DNA of 64,000 nt, from assembly GCA_907164885.2 (NCBI GenBank), contig OU015490.1:233747332-233811331 (forward strand), given 5' to 3'. The DNA is from Dolomedes plantarius. Lineage: Eukaryota > Arthropoda > Arachnida > Araneae > Dolomedidae. Shown in pieces: positions 43,831 to 57,402 of the stretch. The position numbers and the translations under genes are program-made. Each line of letters opens with the position of its first letter. Within the stretch, counting starts at the first letter, position 1. The notes under the pieces were generated by a model. That model saw nothing but the letters and a program-made list of their open reading frames with translations. It was not told the origin of the DNA and searched no databases.

Positions 43831-45659
43831 GCAAATAGTTTTTAAAAATCTAATCATATTCGATTACATTTATATTCAAGAAGAGAAGGATATGCATAAA
43901 ATAAAATACAAAGGATTACAAAATATATTAATATATTACAAAAAAATTGTGTTTTAATAATGTATTTATACATTAATCGACGGCTGTACATCTAATTGAA
44001 TTAAAATTCAAAGATTACTAAGTGGTTTTTTTTTTCAAATTTTCAAATTTAAAGCATACCTAGATTTTAGTTTCAAATAAAATTTCTTGAAATTTGTGTT
44101 TTGCCGCATGAACGAGTTCCTTGACTGGGAATCTTCTGCAAGTCGGCGGACCCCCTGAAATTTATCCATGGAACCCCAAGGGGTCCATGGACCAGATTAA
44201 GAAAAAATTGTCTATACATTTTGCTACTAAAACTTACTCTTTGTATGTGTGTGTGTGTGTTGGGGGGGGGGGGGCTCCATATAATCGTTTACTTAAATTT
44301 TCTAGCAAATAAAAATAATAAATAGACGGTGTGAGCTCTCACTACCACAGTTAAAGAAGCTATTCACCGCAAAGGTCGTAAACCAAAAACGTGCTAACAA
44401 TAAAATACCTCTTTCCACAGCAGATAAACTATAAAGGGGGAATCCGAAACTCGATAATATAAACAGGAGATAAGAAATAAAATACACAAAGGATTAATTA
44501 AGTGAAAGGAAGAAATGAGAGAGAAATTGACCGATACAAACCGATAATACCGATACAAACATTTGCAGTAAAAGAGAAAAAATAACAAAATAAAAATAAG
44601 TAATTGAAACAAAAATGACAAGAACGGAAAGTGGTAAGTTTAAAATAAGCTACAACTGGTTCTAAAGCTAAAGTAAATAGTGTTGAGGTGCATTAGCGTA
44701 TCTGGTTTCTCAAAGAAATAAAACCTTATTAACACGGTAAAAAATATTTGTAATATATATATACAGACTCATTAGTCATTTCAAGAGTAAATCTTCGTTA
44801 GAAAATGTTTTGCAGAAATGAAAAAATCCGCTTCGAGAAAAAGCTAAAAATATGTTTTTCGTATTCTTTTAATCGTTTATATTAGCTACATTTCACTATC
44901 ACAGATATTGTTGTTAATTATCATAAGTCCCTATTCAGCTCAAAGTCATATTGCTGTGAGAAATATGTTTTAAAATCTAAGACAGACTGATAGCGTTAAA
45001 AATAAAATATGAAATAAAATATTTGTTGAAAAATCAAAATAGTTTGGTTAAATATGTATTTTAATGCTTAACATTAAAATTATTTCTAAGAGTCCGAAAG
45101 TTCAGTTGAAAACCATACTTCGTTTTAAAGGAAGAAAAACATAAAAAAAAATTCATTCTGGATTGCTGTCCATATTTTAGACTGGCGGTTATCAGAGTAA
45201 AATATGTTTTGCTTAACTGCATCCGTATTCGTCATGTCTCGTCCGTTTGATTATTTTTGGCATTGACCTTTTCCCTTTAGGTATAAAACTAGCTAAAATG
45301 ACTCATTTTCTAGTTCCACTACTAAATGAGATAAAATATATATGAATGGGTGATGCTTTAGAATTGTAGTCCATAAAACCCATACTCCATAGTCCATTAT
45401 CTAGTCCACAGTTTAAAGTCCGTATGGAAATTAGAAAAAAATTCAGGATTAAAATACATGAAACATGGAAATAAGATAGAAAAATTGGCAAATTTTGATA
45501 CTAACAAAATGAACAATAGCGAAAAAGAAAAATAGTCTATAGCCGAAAAATTGTCTTCAAAAAATAGTCTTTAGCAAAAATAGTCTATAGTCTACATATG
45601 AGAAAGATCAAAACAAGCAATATCCATTTGTTTTCTAAATTAAGTTAAGAATAATTTTA
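43831..45659. other. AT-rich DNA without recognised genes
   Basis: Includes (GT)n plus a G12 tract at 44246-44273 and the palindromic GGGGTCCATGGACC at about 44177. The open frames 44121-44312, 44302-44487 and 45303-45491 show no domain signature. Confidence 0.55.
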
Positions 45660-45945
45660 TATAGTAGTAGCATTATTGCCCGGCATTGCCAAGGGTAGAT
45701 ATATAGATTTAAAATTGTTCATGCATTCCATCAAAAAAATACTGGGCTTCACCCCCGCTCTTCATGTTCATCTGGCCAGACAGAATGCGCTTAGCGCGTT
45801 TCTACTGAAATTATATACAAACAATAAGAAAGAAAGAAACTTTGAGCCTGCAGACCTTTGTCTGATTATAAGTCCGATTTCATTGAGAATCAATAACACA
45901 GTGTTGCGTGATTCGCACGTTTGGATTGAATAAATTTACTGTTAA
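45660..45945 (-). mobile_element. Helitron-like terminal fragment
   Basis: GTAGCATTATTGCCCGGCAT at about 45666, read in reverse, is the CCGGGCAAT(A)ATGCTA terminal-hairpin style of many arthropod Helitrons. Downstream CATCTGGCCAGACAGAATGC is also typical of such repeats. The open frame 45676-45933 runs through it by chance. Low certainty. Confidence 0.3.
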
Positions 45946-46321
45946 ATTATATTTGCTAGATACTAATTAGATTGAATTAATTAGATTAGTTTAATTAGAT
46001 TGAATTACATTTGTTTGATCCACTGTTTAATTAGAAATAAGGTTTATAATTTACATTTGCCTTTATTTTTTATTTTTCTCTTAAAAACGAAGTTTTTTCC
46101 ACATCACCCAAGAGGTAAAGTGCAAGATGAGTTATCTTTAGAAAATAGCCTACTAATAAAAATTTATGTGGGAACTTTTTTAAAGGTTATTTCAAAACTA
46201 TATGTTCATAAAAGCATAAGCTATAGTTCTTTGCCATTTACTAAAAATGCTTTATGGAAATTACTAGTTTTGATCCTGCCTGTCATAGGGATATGACAAT
46301 AAAGTCAATACCAGGTGCAAG

Positions 46322-47648
<1,327 letters not shown>

Positions 47649-47654
47649 AATATA

Positions 47655-49083
47655 CACTCTGTCAAAAAAAATTATGCATCCAGAAGGAAACGAACGACTC
47701 GTACGAAACTTAAAATATATGTAGTGTATGAGGAGATAAGCAAATGATTACAAATTCAGAAGAACAGACCGCTTTATTAAGAAGATATGGCATGAAAAAG
47801 GTTACAAATCAGTAAGTAGTAAATCCACCTCTGGCAGCTATACAAGCCGAAACACGGCGTGGCATCGAATCAATGAGGTCACCTATGACCACCTGCGGAA
47901 GTTCATATTATAATCTTTGCAACTGGACAGTTAATTCACCATTATTCCGGGACGGCTGCAGTTGCCTTCCAAAAACGTCCCAGACGTGCTCTATTGGTGA
48001 GAGGTCTGGTGACCTGGCAGGCCATGGGAGTACGTCATATCCTTGAAGACATTGTTGGGAGAGTTACGAAGTATGTCAACGAGCTTCGTCTTGCTGATAA
48101 ATGGTACCTGGGCGAATTGATAGCATCGCCCCAGCATTGGCCTCAGCATAGGCAGTACAACAGGCGTTGAAATCTCGTCCTCGTAACTGCATATCGTAAA
48201 AATGTATTTAAGGACGACTAGAGGTGATCGTGTGTCCAAACAAATCGTTCCCCACACTGTCACACCTTGTGTAATCGCCGTATGCCTCTCGACAACAAAT
48301 GCCGGATCGGACCGGTGGCCTGGCCGCCTCTACACGCGTAAGCGCTGGTCATCAGCATTGAGACTGAAACGGGATTCATCGCTGAAGATCACACACCTCC
48401 AGTAGGTCACACTCCAGCTAGCCCGAAGTCGGCAAAAATCCAATTCACACTGCCTATGATGTGAGGTCAGTGGTAGGCGTCTTAATAGACGTCGGCTCCT
48501 TATACCTGCGTAGGCCAATCGTCTCCGAATGTTTTCCCTTGATACCACCTGATGTCTGGAAGGTGGTAAATGGCGTCGAACCGATTCTAGCGACGTAGTT
48601 GGTGCTGCCTTGGCCGTTCTTATGATTGCGCGATTCGCGCATTTGTGTTCCTGGGATGCCCCAACCCTCCATGACGGTAGACTATCCCTTCCGTGATCCA
48701 TTGCTGCAAACACCGAGCAACTACCAAATCGCTCAAGCCGATACGCCTGTTAAACCAACCTGCAGCTCTGAGACCTACTATACGCCTCCTCTCAAAGTCC
48801 AAAATTTGTTCGAACTTTCGCCGGTTACGTCTCAGAGGCATGTCTAGTCACAATTCCGTCCATCCAAGTCGACAGATTTGTTCGAATAACTCTATGGCAC
48901 GAGCAATCATGTTTTGAAACTCTTCCAGCTGCGCAACCCATATGCGAATAGCGCGCTTACCCTTGTCTCATTTGCGTCGAAATTTTAATCATTTGCTTAT
49001 CTCTTACCAGACTACATTCCTGCCAAGTTTCGTTATAGTAGCTGGATTTCTTCTGGGTGCATATTTTTTTTTGTGACAGAGTG
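47655..49083 (-). mobile_element. Tc1-like element C, full length
   Basis: Ends CACTCTGTCAAAAAAAATTA and inverted CACTCTGTCACAAAAAAAAA, then ATGCA(T/C)CCAGAAG on both sides; TA flanks at 47653-47654 and 49084-49085. 1429 bp. It begins six bases after the Tigger end at 47648 and is followed by a TATATACTATATATA run. Confidence 0.88.
47790..48841 (-). pseudogene. Tc1-like transposase relic (element C)
   Basis: Starts at 48841 with MPLRRNRRKFEQILDFERRR; GWFNRRIGLSDLVVARCLQQ is the helix-turn-helix region. After a frameshift RRLPLTSHHRQCELDFCRLR leads to VIFSDESRFSLNADDQRLRV (first Asp). Then VWGTICLDTRSPLV is readable. The second Asp region is degraded. Multiple stops and shifts; inactive. Confidence 0.82.
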
Positions 49084-49105
49084 TATATACTATATATATA
49101 TATAT

Positions 49106-49248
49106 GCACCCTGAAAGAAAATGAGCCTGTTCATCAATTTATAATATAATCAACATAACAAAGAAATTGTACTTTGTTTGAGTAGAAAACTTTTGAGGGG
49201 ATGAATTATTAAGTAGTGGAATTTTTCCTAGGGCACCCAGCGTAAGAT
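49106..49248 (+). repeat. Left copy of the 143-bp duplication flanking the Copia element
   Basis: Runs from GCACCCTGAAAGAAAATGAG to CCCAGCGTAAGAT and stops one or two bases before the LTR-like TTGTCACGG. The right copy at 55875-56016 differs by about four substitutions and one indel. Both copies are preceded by a TA run. Confidence 0.9.
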
Positions 49249-49249
49249 T

Positions 49250-49749
49250 TTGTCACGGAAAGTTGTCCGGAGAATGACAATATAAGAGCACGCACTGGTC
49301 TGGCATGAGGTGTGTTTAGAAATCAGCAAGACTTAAGTTAAAAAATTCAGTTTATTCGAAACTTTAATAAACATTTAAAAGTATTAAAAGCAATAACTTA
49401 AAGCATTTGTATAATCAAAATAATCTCACTAGCTCGTGAGTTCAACTGTGTGTGCTGCTAGCGGCATCTTTGCTCTAACTCGAGCACTATTTATACAAGC
49501 CAGTAACATAACATTGACATATTTGCATAAAATACACTGGAAAGGAAAAATAACAAACCATGGGGAAAATAAATGAAAAACCCCATTTCTCAGATGTATG
49601 ACGTCAAAGTTGCTGTGACGCCATTACTTGTTAGGTAATAAGTGCTACGTCACTCTAAAACGATAGCATGAATATCGGAAAGTAATAGAAGTAAATGATC
49701 TAATAAACTGAAGTTTAGATAGCTCTTTTAAGGTTCATTTTCCTAACAA
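49250..49749 (-). repeat. Copia 3' LTR
   Basis: Element-orientation start TGTTAGGAAAATGAACC at 49748 and end near 49250. It lacks the 28 bases present at about 55466-55494 in the 5' LTR; the deletion ends lie in the repeated octamer AATCTCAC. Next to it (49750-49765) is the purine-rich AGGCGGGCCACT in element orientation, in polypurine-tract position. Confidence 0.85.
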
Positions 49750-50920
49750 GTGGCCCGCCTATTACTTTTAAGACATTAAAAAAAATAGGATTGCCTTACG
49801 TTCACACAGAACTTGATATCTATAAAAAGCTTTTAAGTTTAAATGTTCACCGAGAACAGGTCACCTTAATTTTCATTCGAGTTGAAAATGCTAAGTCCAC
49901 ACAGAACTAAAACATTTACGGTAATCTTGAAAATTGAAAAGATTGAGCACTTTAAATTTAGTTTACAAGCATTATTAAGTGTATATGAACAGTTCATACC
50001 TACACAAAAGTTAAACTTACTTATATTTTAATTTGCAAAAAAAAAGTTTCCAGAAAGTTTGGGAAGATATAACTATCCTACAATACACTCAAGTAAATAA
50101 AAGCAATCACAATTCGAGTAATACATTTCATGAACAAGATGCAAGCACATCAAAGGGTAATAAACACATTGCAAGACTTAAATATCATGGAATGCTAAAA
50201 ACAAAGCTACCACAGTAATGCGGGATTACATACATAATTGCAATAAACATTTTTGAGAAAGAAATATCACATTTTACAAGTGTACAAAAAAAGGACACTT
50301 AAATTAAAACAAGTGAAAAGGACGCATTTCAGATACAATTGAGAGATAATAGTAATCTTAAATTATGAGTGTGACCACACTCCCCCCGAAAATATTACAA
50401 GGGATAATGCAAAAATTATCATACAAACATTAATATCAAAAAGTATGCAAGATTGAAAATTTATATGTGCATGTAGTTATCTAGAGTAAGAGTGGGCATA
50501 TGACAGGTTCCATTTTAATACTGGGGCTTACAGAAATAAAAACATAACGACTGCCGCGACTGGGGGCTAAGATACACATTTACCAACACATAACATATTA
50601 TTTATAACTCTCTGGCAAATTACAGTTTCACCCTTCCGAAACGGTATTGGGGCTGCTCGAACAATCCAAATACATTACGATTAGCAAAAATGTACCCTCG
50701 CGGGGACCGTTACTCTCTCCCCTTAGACGACCACATCCATACACAGAAATATATACTAGGTAACATTTTTTTCCCTTTTAAAAACAACCAAACACCTCGC
50801 AAAAGGTATAAAATACACAAAAGTGCCAGAACACATCTGAACTTTTAAAATTCTTACAACTTAAACAGAGAGTTCAAAAATTTTTTAAGTTGAAGTTTGG
50901 TCACTGCTTTAGTAAAGCAG
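49750..50920 (-). other. Copia 3' untranslated region
   Basis: The 1.2 kb between the end of pol and the 3' LTR. No coding region is recognised; the plus frame 50033-50218 has no signature. It is unusually long for a Copia 3' region and may include insertions. Confidence 0.55.
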
Positions 50921-52345
50921 TCAGAAACGTTTTTTCTTTGTTTGTATATACTTTAAGCTAAATAGATTATTATTAATCAAATTTCTAATAAAATGTAATT
51001 TAACTGATATATGTTTGGTTTTATGATTTTCTATAGGGGATTTACAAAAACTGATAGCAGCCTGGTTGTCGGAAAATAAAGTGATTTCAGATGGTTTAGA
51101 ATCAAGAATTTTCTTATCATAGCACTCATCTAAAATACGTGTTATCCAAACCAGTTCTTTTGATGCCTCAGTAATAGACACGCATTCACTTTCCATTGAT
51201 GAAAGGCTCACACATTTCTGCTTAAATGTACGCCAAGCAATAGGGACCTTATCAACTAAAAGTAGCATTCCTCCCATAGAAATTCTATCATCCCGGTTGG
51301 ATGCATAGTCGGCATCACTAAAACAAACTAATTCTAACTTATTTACCCTTGACAACTCAAGTCGGTAATTTTCTGTTTGGCACACATACCCCAGAAGTTT
51401 AACAAGTGGATTCCAGTGCGTCATACCAAGGTCTGATTGAAATTGTGGTAAGATGTTAACGGCGAAACAAATATCGGGCCTAGTTCGGTTAGCAAGAAAC
51501 GCTAAACACCCTACAGCACTCCGATGAGGAATTTGTTCCATCTGTTTACATTCTTCATCCGAATCAGGACATTGGTTTTTTGACAGCACTAAGCCCTTAG
51601 GAATTGGTAGTGAAACCACCGGGAGCTTAAACTTGCAAAAAAAGTTTTTTCATTCTTCTACTATAGTCCTTCTGTGAATAAAAATTCTGCCATCAGATTC
51701 TTCGATTTCCACCCCCAATAGATTTCTAGTTCTGCCTAGATCTTTCAAATCAAAATTAGAACATAGAATTCCTATGACGCGGTCGATGCGACTATCATTT
51801 TTACCAAAAATTACAATGTCGTCCACGTATAACAACAGAACTATATGATTTTGATATGTAAAAACACAATTACCCCAAGTAATTTCACTAAAACCCATTT
51901 TAAGCAACTAAAGCAATTTATTGCTAATCTCAAAGAACCACTCACGGCCAATTTGATGTAGGCCGTATAATGCTTTTTTCAAGCGACAAACTAGGTGTGG
52001 TTTTTGGGGGTCAACAAAACCTCGAGGTTGACTCATATAAACGGTATCAGATGGTGGGGCATATAAGTAATCACATTTTATATCAAGTTGTCTATGGGAC
52101 CATTTCTTATAAGCAACCAGAACAGTGAAGAACAACCTTATTAAAGTGAAATTTACTACAGGGCTGAAGGTTTCATCAGAAGATTCCCCTTTTCGCTGAA
52201 GAAAAACCTGGGCAACAAGGCGAGATTTAAATCTCACCGCCTGACCTTCCGAACTTTTCTTCAAGCTAAATACCCAACGATTTCCAACAATTTTGGCTTT
52301 CTCTGGTTTAGCTACTAGATTGCAGACGTCTTGATCATGCATCAC
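50921..52345 (-). pseudogene. Copia pol: reverse transcriptase and RNase H
   Basis: RT blocks: GNRWVFSLKKSSEG, RFKSRLVAQVFLQRKG, LIRLFFTVLVAYKKWSHRQL with QLDIKCDYLYAP, CRLKKALYGLHQIGREWF, then LLLYVDDIVIFGKND with the catalytic YVDD. RNase H: GCLAFLANRTRPDICFAVN, CFSDADYASNRDDR (Asp), SLSSMESECVSI (Glu), LFSDNQAAISF (Asp) and KTKHISVKLHFIRN. All in one frame from 52345, interrupted only by stops at about 51908 and 51648-51620. Start ATGs are internal, not real initiation sites. Confidence 0.9.
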
Positions 52346-52624
52346 TTGTATTTCCTACTTCATAGATTTATACCATTCATCTGCTCGGGGGGTTCTCTGG
52401 GCGGCATTAAAACTCGATGGGATATTAATTTCATCTAGTCATGCAGAAGAATGACAAGATTCCTCGCCACGCGATTCCATATTGTCGTCAATCTTTTCAG
52501 CTGGCCCAGAATAATTATTTCTTGTAATGAAATTAAAGGCTGCTTTGTTATACTCAATTTTATTTGCCCGACAGTATTCCTCCACATCATTATGCGACCT
52601 CAAACGTGCTTTACCGCTTTCAGT

Positions 52625-54208
52625 TTAATAGTATATATCATTTCTGTTGCCGATTGCACGAGGTACAGCTCGCCTGGTCCAGGAGGTGGTTTTCAAGGGA
52701 GGTTCTGGGTCTCTGGATGGACCTGCAACAGGTTCAGCTTGATCATCATGACTGGAAGACCCTCTATCAACAACATCCTGCTCAACATCTGATTCGTCGA
52801 TTTCTGACTCAGTGTCGCTCTCGACGTCTATGATATCAGGGTTTGGTACAATAGGATCCAGTACGCGACCACTGGGCTCCTCAAACCTAACATTAATGGT
52901 CTCAACGACCTCATGTTCCTCCGGTATCCAGATACGGTATCCTTTGGTACGCATTTCGTATCCAACCATGACGCCCTTTTTGGCCCGAGAATCTAACTTT
53001 TTCCGTAGTTGTTTGGGGGTCCCAACATAAGCACTGCTTCCAAAACATTTTAAATGTTTCACTGAGGGAGCTTTACCTCCAAAAATCTCAAAAGGTGTTT
53101 TCACCTGGTTGTGATGGCAAACTCTGTTCCAGGTGTATGTGAAACATAAAACTACTTCGTCCCAAAATGACTTTTTCAACGAACTATCCTCTAGGAGGGC
53201 TCTTACCCCGTCTACGGCTGGGAAATTGAACCTCTCACTCACCCCATTTTGCTCAGGGGAGTAAGTATTGGTCCTCTCTTCTCGTATACCTTGGTCTTCT
53301 AGGTAATATTCGAACTGTTGGTGACAAAATTCCAACCCTTGGTCAGTTCTTACATTAATCACCTTTTTTTCCGGTGAACCTCTCTGCCCTCTTTTGCCAT
53401 TTTTTAAAAACATCGAAGACCTCTGCTTTTTCTTTGAGGGGAAAAACCGTTACCTTACGCGAGTGGTCATCTATAATACTAAGAAAGTACTTGTGCCCTC
53501 CCTTAGATTTCTCTGGCATTGCACATAGATCCATGTGCACTAGCTCTAGAGGTTTATTTGACCTGATCTTCGCAATAGGTTTGAACGAGACACGTTTAGA
53601 TGTTGCTACTTGACAAGGCTCGCACTTCATATCCTCATTATTTTTAAACTTTGGTAAACGTCGCACACAGTTTTCCTTATTAGTTTTGATAATATATTTG
53701 CTATTTATGTGGTTGAACCTACGATGCCACTTACTGAGAGAATTGCCAATAGTACTCAAGACCTAAGAGGGATTCTGCGTTCTTAGGGTACTGGGGGTAC
53801 ACGTAGCACACCCTGATGTTTCTTTGCACTGAAAATTAATCGGCCATCCTTACCAAGAACTCTAATGTGACCGTTCTTACCCTCGAATGCAGTCCCATTT
53901 GCTTCTAAGAGAGACGCCGCTATTAAATTACGCCGAAGTCTTGGCGAATAAAGGACATTCGACAAAGTTACATCTTCTTGCCAATTTTTATATCTGAAAA
54001 ATATTTTGATTTTCCCTATCCCTTTAATAGGACAGTTAATACCATCAATGGCCACAGCCATAGAGGTTCCGGACTTTTTCTTATAGTCGACAAAAAGGGA
54101 CCTATTGCAACAGAAGTGGGAACTATCCGCGGTGTCAAAAACCCAGGTGATTTTTCTATCACTACTGTCGCCCAGGGAAGCCTCAACAATAAAATTACTC
54201 TGTGTCAT
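52625..54208 (-). pseudogene. Copia pol: protease and integrase
   Basis: Protease region: TWVFDTADSSHFCCNRSLF, an aspartic active site with DTA where DTG/DSG is usual. After a frameshift: SKWHRRFNHINS and CEPCQVATSKR (HHCC zinc finger), then LVHMDLCAMPEKSKGGHKYF (first integrase Asp). After another frameshift: NVRTDQGLEFC (second Asp) and SPEQNGVSERFN (Glu), followed by the GKAPSVKHLKCFGSSAYVG block and an acidic linker. All DDE residues survive, but the frame is broken twice. Confidence 0.88.
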
Positions 54209-54235
54209 CTTTCTTAAAAATTTTCTGCGGGGATT

Positions 54236-55004
54236 TTACTTTTGTACCGCTTCAGGTGGCCTGACAAATTTGGGTGTGCTCGACTGGTTGTTAACTATCT
54301 TGACCCTACAATTCTTAATAAGATGACCTGTCTTGCCACACCGAAAACACTTGCGATCTTCAGAAGTTCTTAAATTCGTTTTTCGGGTAGCCTCGAGTGC
54401 AACTGCCTCTCGGTCACCTTGAGCCTGTAACAGACGAGACTCTTCGGACAAAAGTTCACTCAAAACTTTATCAGATGTGAATTGGGGGTCTGGGTATCTA
54501 TAGATCATCTGAAATATGCCAACAAACTCGGTCGGGAGATCTCTGATAAGCTGGAAAGCAACAAACCAGTCATCAATAGGCTTGCCGGCATCATTTAATT
54601 GATTAACAATGTCAGTCAAACGGGCGGCAAAGAGGTCTATGTTTTCAGACTCCTTGGACCTACATTTAAAAAAAACATCTGTTAGCCCAATGATTCGGGC
54701 ACGAGAATCCGGTCTAAATTGGGTTTCAAGCCTGTTCCATGCCTTGCAAGCATCATAGATACCTGTCAGAAGGGCTCTATAGGGTTTTGTAATATTTAGA
54801 TAAATTATACTAAAAGCTATCTCTTTCCTAGCGTCAAAAGCCCTAACTTTTTTAAGATTAGGAACTTGAGCTTTAACCACTTCTGGTTTACTTACAGTTT
54901 TATTTACTATGCTCCAGCAGTTTTTACTCATTAGTAACACTTACATCATTTGCCCACGTGGCGTAATTGTCCGACCCCAATGGATCTATCACCATAGGAT
55001 CCAT
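54236..55004 (-). pseudogene. Copia gag
   Basis: The likely start is the ATG at 55004 (MDPMVIDPLGSDNYATW), a common Copia Gag opening; a frameshift near 54945 moves into the main frame. AWNRLETQF and ARLTDIVNQL are the usual Gag core blocks, and CFRCGKTGHLIKNC at about 54335 is the CCHC zinc knuckle that binds RNA. It ends in PPEAVQK stop at 54236. In an active element Gag forms the cytoplasmic virus-like particle. Confidence 0.85.
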
Positions 55005-55299
55005 GTTTGATAATTGTAAAAGAGAGCAGCACAAAAAAAAATCACAGACCTGGCTCGCCGTCGAAGTACATCAAGATTACAGCTGCCGATGAAAAATTGC
55101 ACAGTCAGTTCAGCATACTGTTGCTGCAAAGTCAGTTCAGCATACTGTCAGTTCACTGGATCCACGCTGGACACGTACGCTACCGGAAACACGGAACGGC
55201 CATCAATGGAATCAAACAGCTACTTCCACAGGAGCCGGGCAGCTTACTTGTCTTCAATTACACCACACACCCGAGTGCATGGCTGAGATCCTTAACCAG

Positions 55300-55810
55300 T
55301 TGTCACGGATAGTGACAATATAAGAGCACGCACTGGTCTGGCATGAGGTGTGTTTAGAAATCAGCAAGACTTAAGTTAAAAAATTAAGTTTATTCGGAAC
55401 TTCAATAAACATTTAAAAGTATTGAAAGCAATAACTTAAAGCATTTGTATAATCAAGATAATCTCACACAGAGACTTCTAACACACGAATCTCACTAGCT
55501 CGTGAGTTCAACTGTGTGTGCTGCTACCGGCATCTTTACTCTAACTCGAGCACTATTTATACAAGCCAGTAACATAACATTGACATATTTGCATAAAATA
55601 CACTGAAAAGGAAAAATAACAAACCATGGGGAAAATAAATGAAAAACCCCATTTCTCAGATGTATGACGTCAAAGTTGCTGTGACGCCATTACTTGTTAG
55701 GTAATAAGTGCTACGTCAGTCTAAAACGATAGCATGAATGTCGGAAAGTAATACAAGTAAGTGATATAATAAACTGAAGTTTAGATAGCCCTTTTAAGGT
55801 TCATTTTAAT

Positions 55811-55815
<5 letters not shown>
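55300..55815 (-). repeat. Copia 5' LTR
   Basis: Reads TGTTATTAAAATGAACC from 55814 and ends at about 55300 (GTGACAA), followed in element orientation by CTGGTTAAGGATCTCAGCC, the primer-binding-site position. It contains CATGGTTTGTTA and an AAATAGTGCTCGAG promoter-proximal region shared with the other LTR. Confidence 0.85.

Positions 55816-55874
<59 letters not shown>
55815..55874. repeat. (TA)n between the Copia 5' LTR and the right flank duplication
   Basis: Sixty bases of TA. The left duplication is also preceded by TA (49085-49105), but shorter, so the repeat forms part of the duplicated unit. Confidence 0.95.
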
Positions 55875-55878
<4 letters not shown>

Positions 55879-56016
55879 CCTGAAAGAAAATGAGCCTGTC
55901 CATCAATTTATAATATAATCAACATTACAAAGAAATTGTACTTTCTTTGAGTAGAAAACTTTGAGGGGATGAATTATTAAGTACTGGAATTTTTCCTAGG
56001 GCACCCAGCGTAAGAT
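55875..56016 (+). repeat. Right copy of the 143-bp duplication
   Basis: Same sequence as 49106-49248 with about 3.5% difference, counted by eye. After TAAGAT the two flanks diverge: here GCTTTCC continues into unique DNA, while the left copy meets the LTR. Confidence 0.9.
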
Positions 56017-56029
56017 GCTTTCCTATCCA

Positions 56030-56290
56030 ATTTAAAAATTTGCAGTACAAGCAGTTTGTTTGGTCGTGCAGAACTTATAGATCTAAACTCTCGCCTTACC
56101 GCATTTTTCTGCGCAAATGTGGCATGTGAATCCCGGCTTGCTGGGGGAACAAATGACTCCTATATTGGAATTTAAGGAATGGGCCCCAGTGGAACAATTG
56201 CAGACAGCTTGCTATTTAGATAACAGAAAAGAACGACCTAGCAACGGTTGTTCACTTCGTGTTTCTAGTTCCCATTATTACAAATGAATT
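56030..56290. repeat. Diverged repeat, partner of 60530-60800
   Basis: Shared blocks with 60530-60800: AAAATTTGCAG.(G/A)CAAGC, ACAAAT(G/A)ACT(C/G)CT, TTGGAATTTAAG(G/A)AATGGG and a (G/C)CCC(A/G)(G/A)GGACAAT-type segment. This stretch is not open in any frame in the same register, so it is not clearly coding. Confidence 0.45.
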
Positions 56291-56496
56291 TCATGGTGTA
56301 GTTTCTTGATTTTTTTTTTTAAGGAGAACCACAATTATCTCAATGTTATTATAATAAATTTTAATTTCAAGATTTTTTTTGTAATTTACGAGAATCGCAG
56401 TAATTTTTATTGATGTCGACTTAAAATATAGAAATGGTATGTCATGTAATGTTTAGTGTAAAGCTGTGCCATTCAATGGTGCACGAATTCGGTAAT

Positions 56497-56528
<32 letters not shown>

Positions 56529-57402
56529 ACATTTGGAAACCTGGGATAAAAGTCACCGTAGGCAGGGGATATACATTATGATTGGAATGAAATGCAAGAT
56601 ATTTCGATATTAACTTAGTAATCTTTCATAATTTAATAAGTAAAAATGTGAAAAATAAATAAATAATACTAAAATACTAAAAATGAATGGAAAAAAAATA
56701 CTAAAACTGACCAATTATTAATTTCATATAAACCTAATGTTCACATGATTTATATCATGAAATAGGTATAAGTGACTTAAATTATGAGACTAACTATTCA
56801 TTCAGTGAAATGTAAAAATTTATCTATATAAAATATTCGTGATAAAATATATTAATTACTTTACTAAATTATGAAATTTTGATACACGACATAGTTATGC
56901 CTTGAAAAACACAATAATATACCAACACACTAAGCTTATCATTTAAGGACACAATGCTTTTCATATGCTGTCGAACTTATATTAAAGTTCGTTTGAGTTT
57001 GGCAACATAGATAAAAAAATTGTAATGTATGTAGATATATTCTTTATAAAATAATTAAAAATATTTATATTAAAAATAAACCTTAATCTTTTATTTTTTC
57101 CAAAATCTTTTGATTCTTCATCAAACAGCTCTGATCCTTTTAATGTCCATTTCTTAGACATACATTTTATGATTACCATCAGTTCAGATTTGACTTAAAT
57201 GATAAAAGTCCTAATTCTAATTTTGAAACGGCGAAATTATAAGAATTTAACTCCTATTATGGCAAAGGAATTTTTCTTTAAATATATAGTTAATCAAGAT
57301 GTACGATTAAGTGGATTAATAAGCATGCAGCAACAGGATAAAAAATGTTAAAGCATTGCAAATAATGCCTTAGAGTAACAACGATCCTGATATAATTTCT
57401 TA
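56291..57402. other. AT-rich DNA without recognised genes
   Basis: Contains (TA)n at about 56500-56527. The minus frame 56982-57179 lacks a recognisable domain. Confidence 0.55.

Larger units (their letters stand above)
49250..55815 (-). mobile_element. Copia-type LTR retrotransposon, complete but decayed
   Basis: Minus-strand order gag, protease, integrase, reverse transcriptase, RNase H between two LTRs is diagnostic for Copia (Ty1) elements, where integrase precedes RT. Reading frames are broken by at least three frameshifts and several stops. The two LTRs differ by roughly 16 substitutions plus a 28-bp deletion. Termini read TTGTTA..TGACAA in element orientation. No 5-bp target duplication is seen; instead a 143-bp duplication surrounds the element. 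Confidence 0.9.

Noticed and set aside
45676..45933. 85-aa plus-strand open frame (MPGIAKGRYIDLKLF...)
   Set aside because: It lies on a Helitron-like terminal segment with the CCCGGCATTGCC hairpin style; no domain and no splice context.
50033..50218. Plus-strand gene inside the Copia 3' region
   Set aside because: Short, low-complexity, antisense to the element and without recognisable motifs.
52451..53030. Plus-strand frames of 70-110 aa
   Set aside because: Shadows antisense to the Copia integrase/RT coding sequence.
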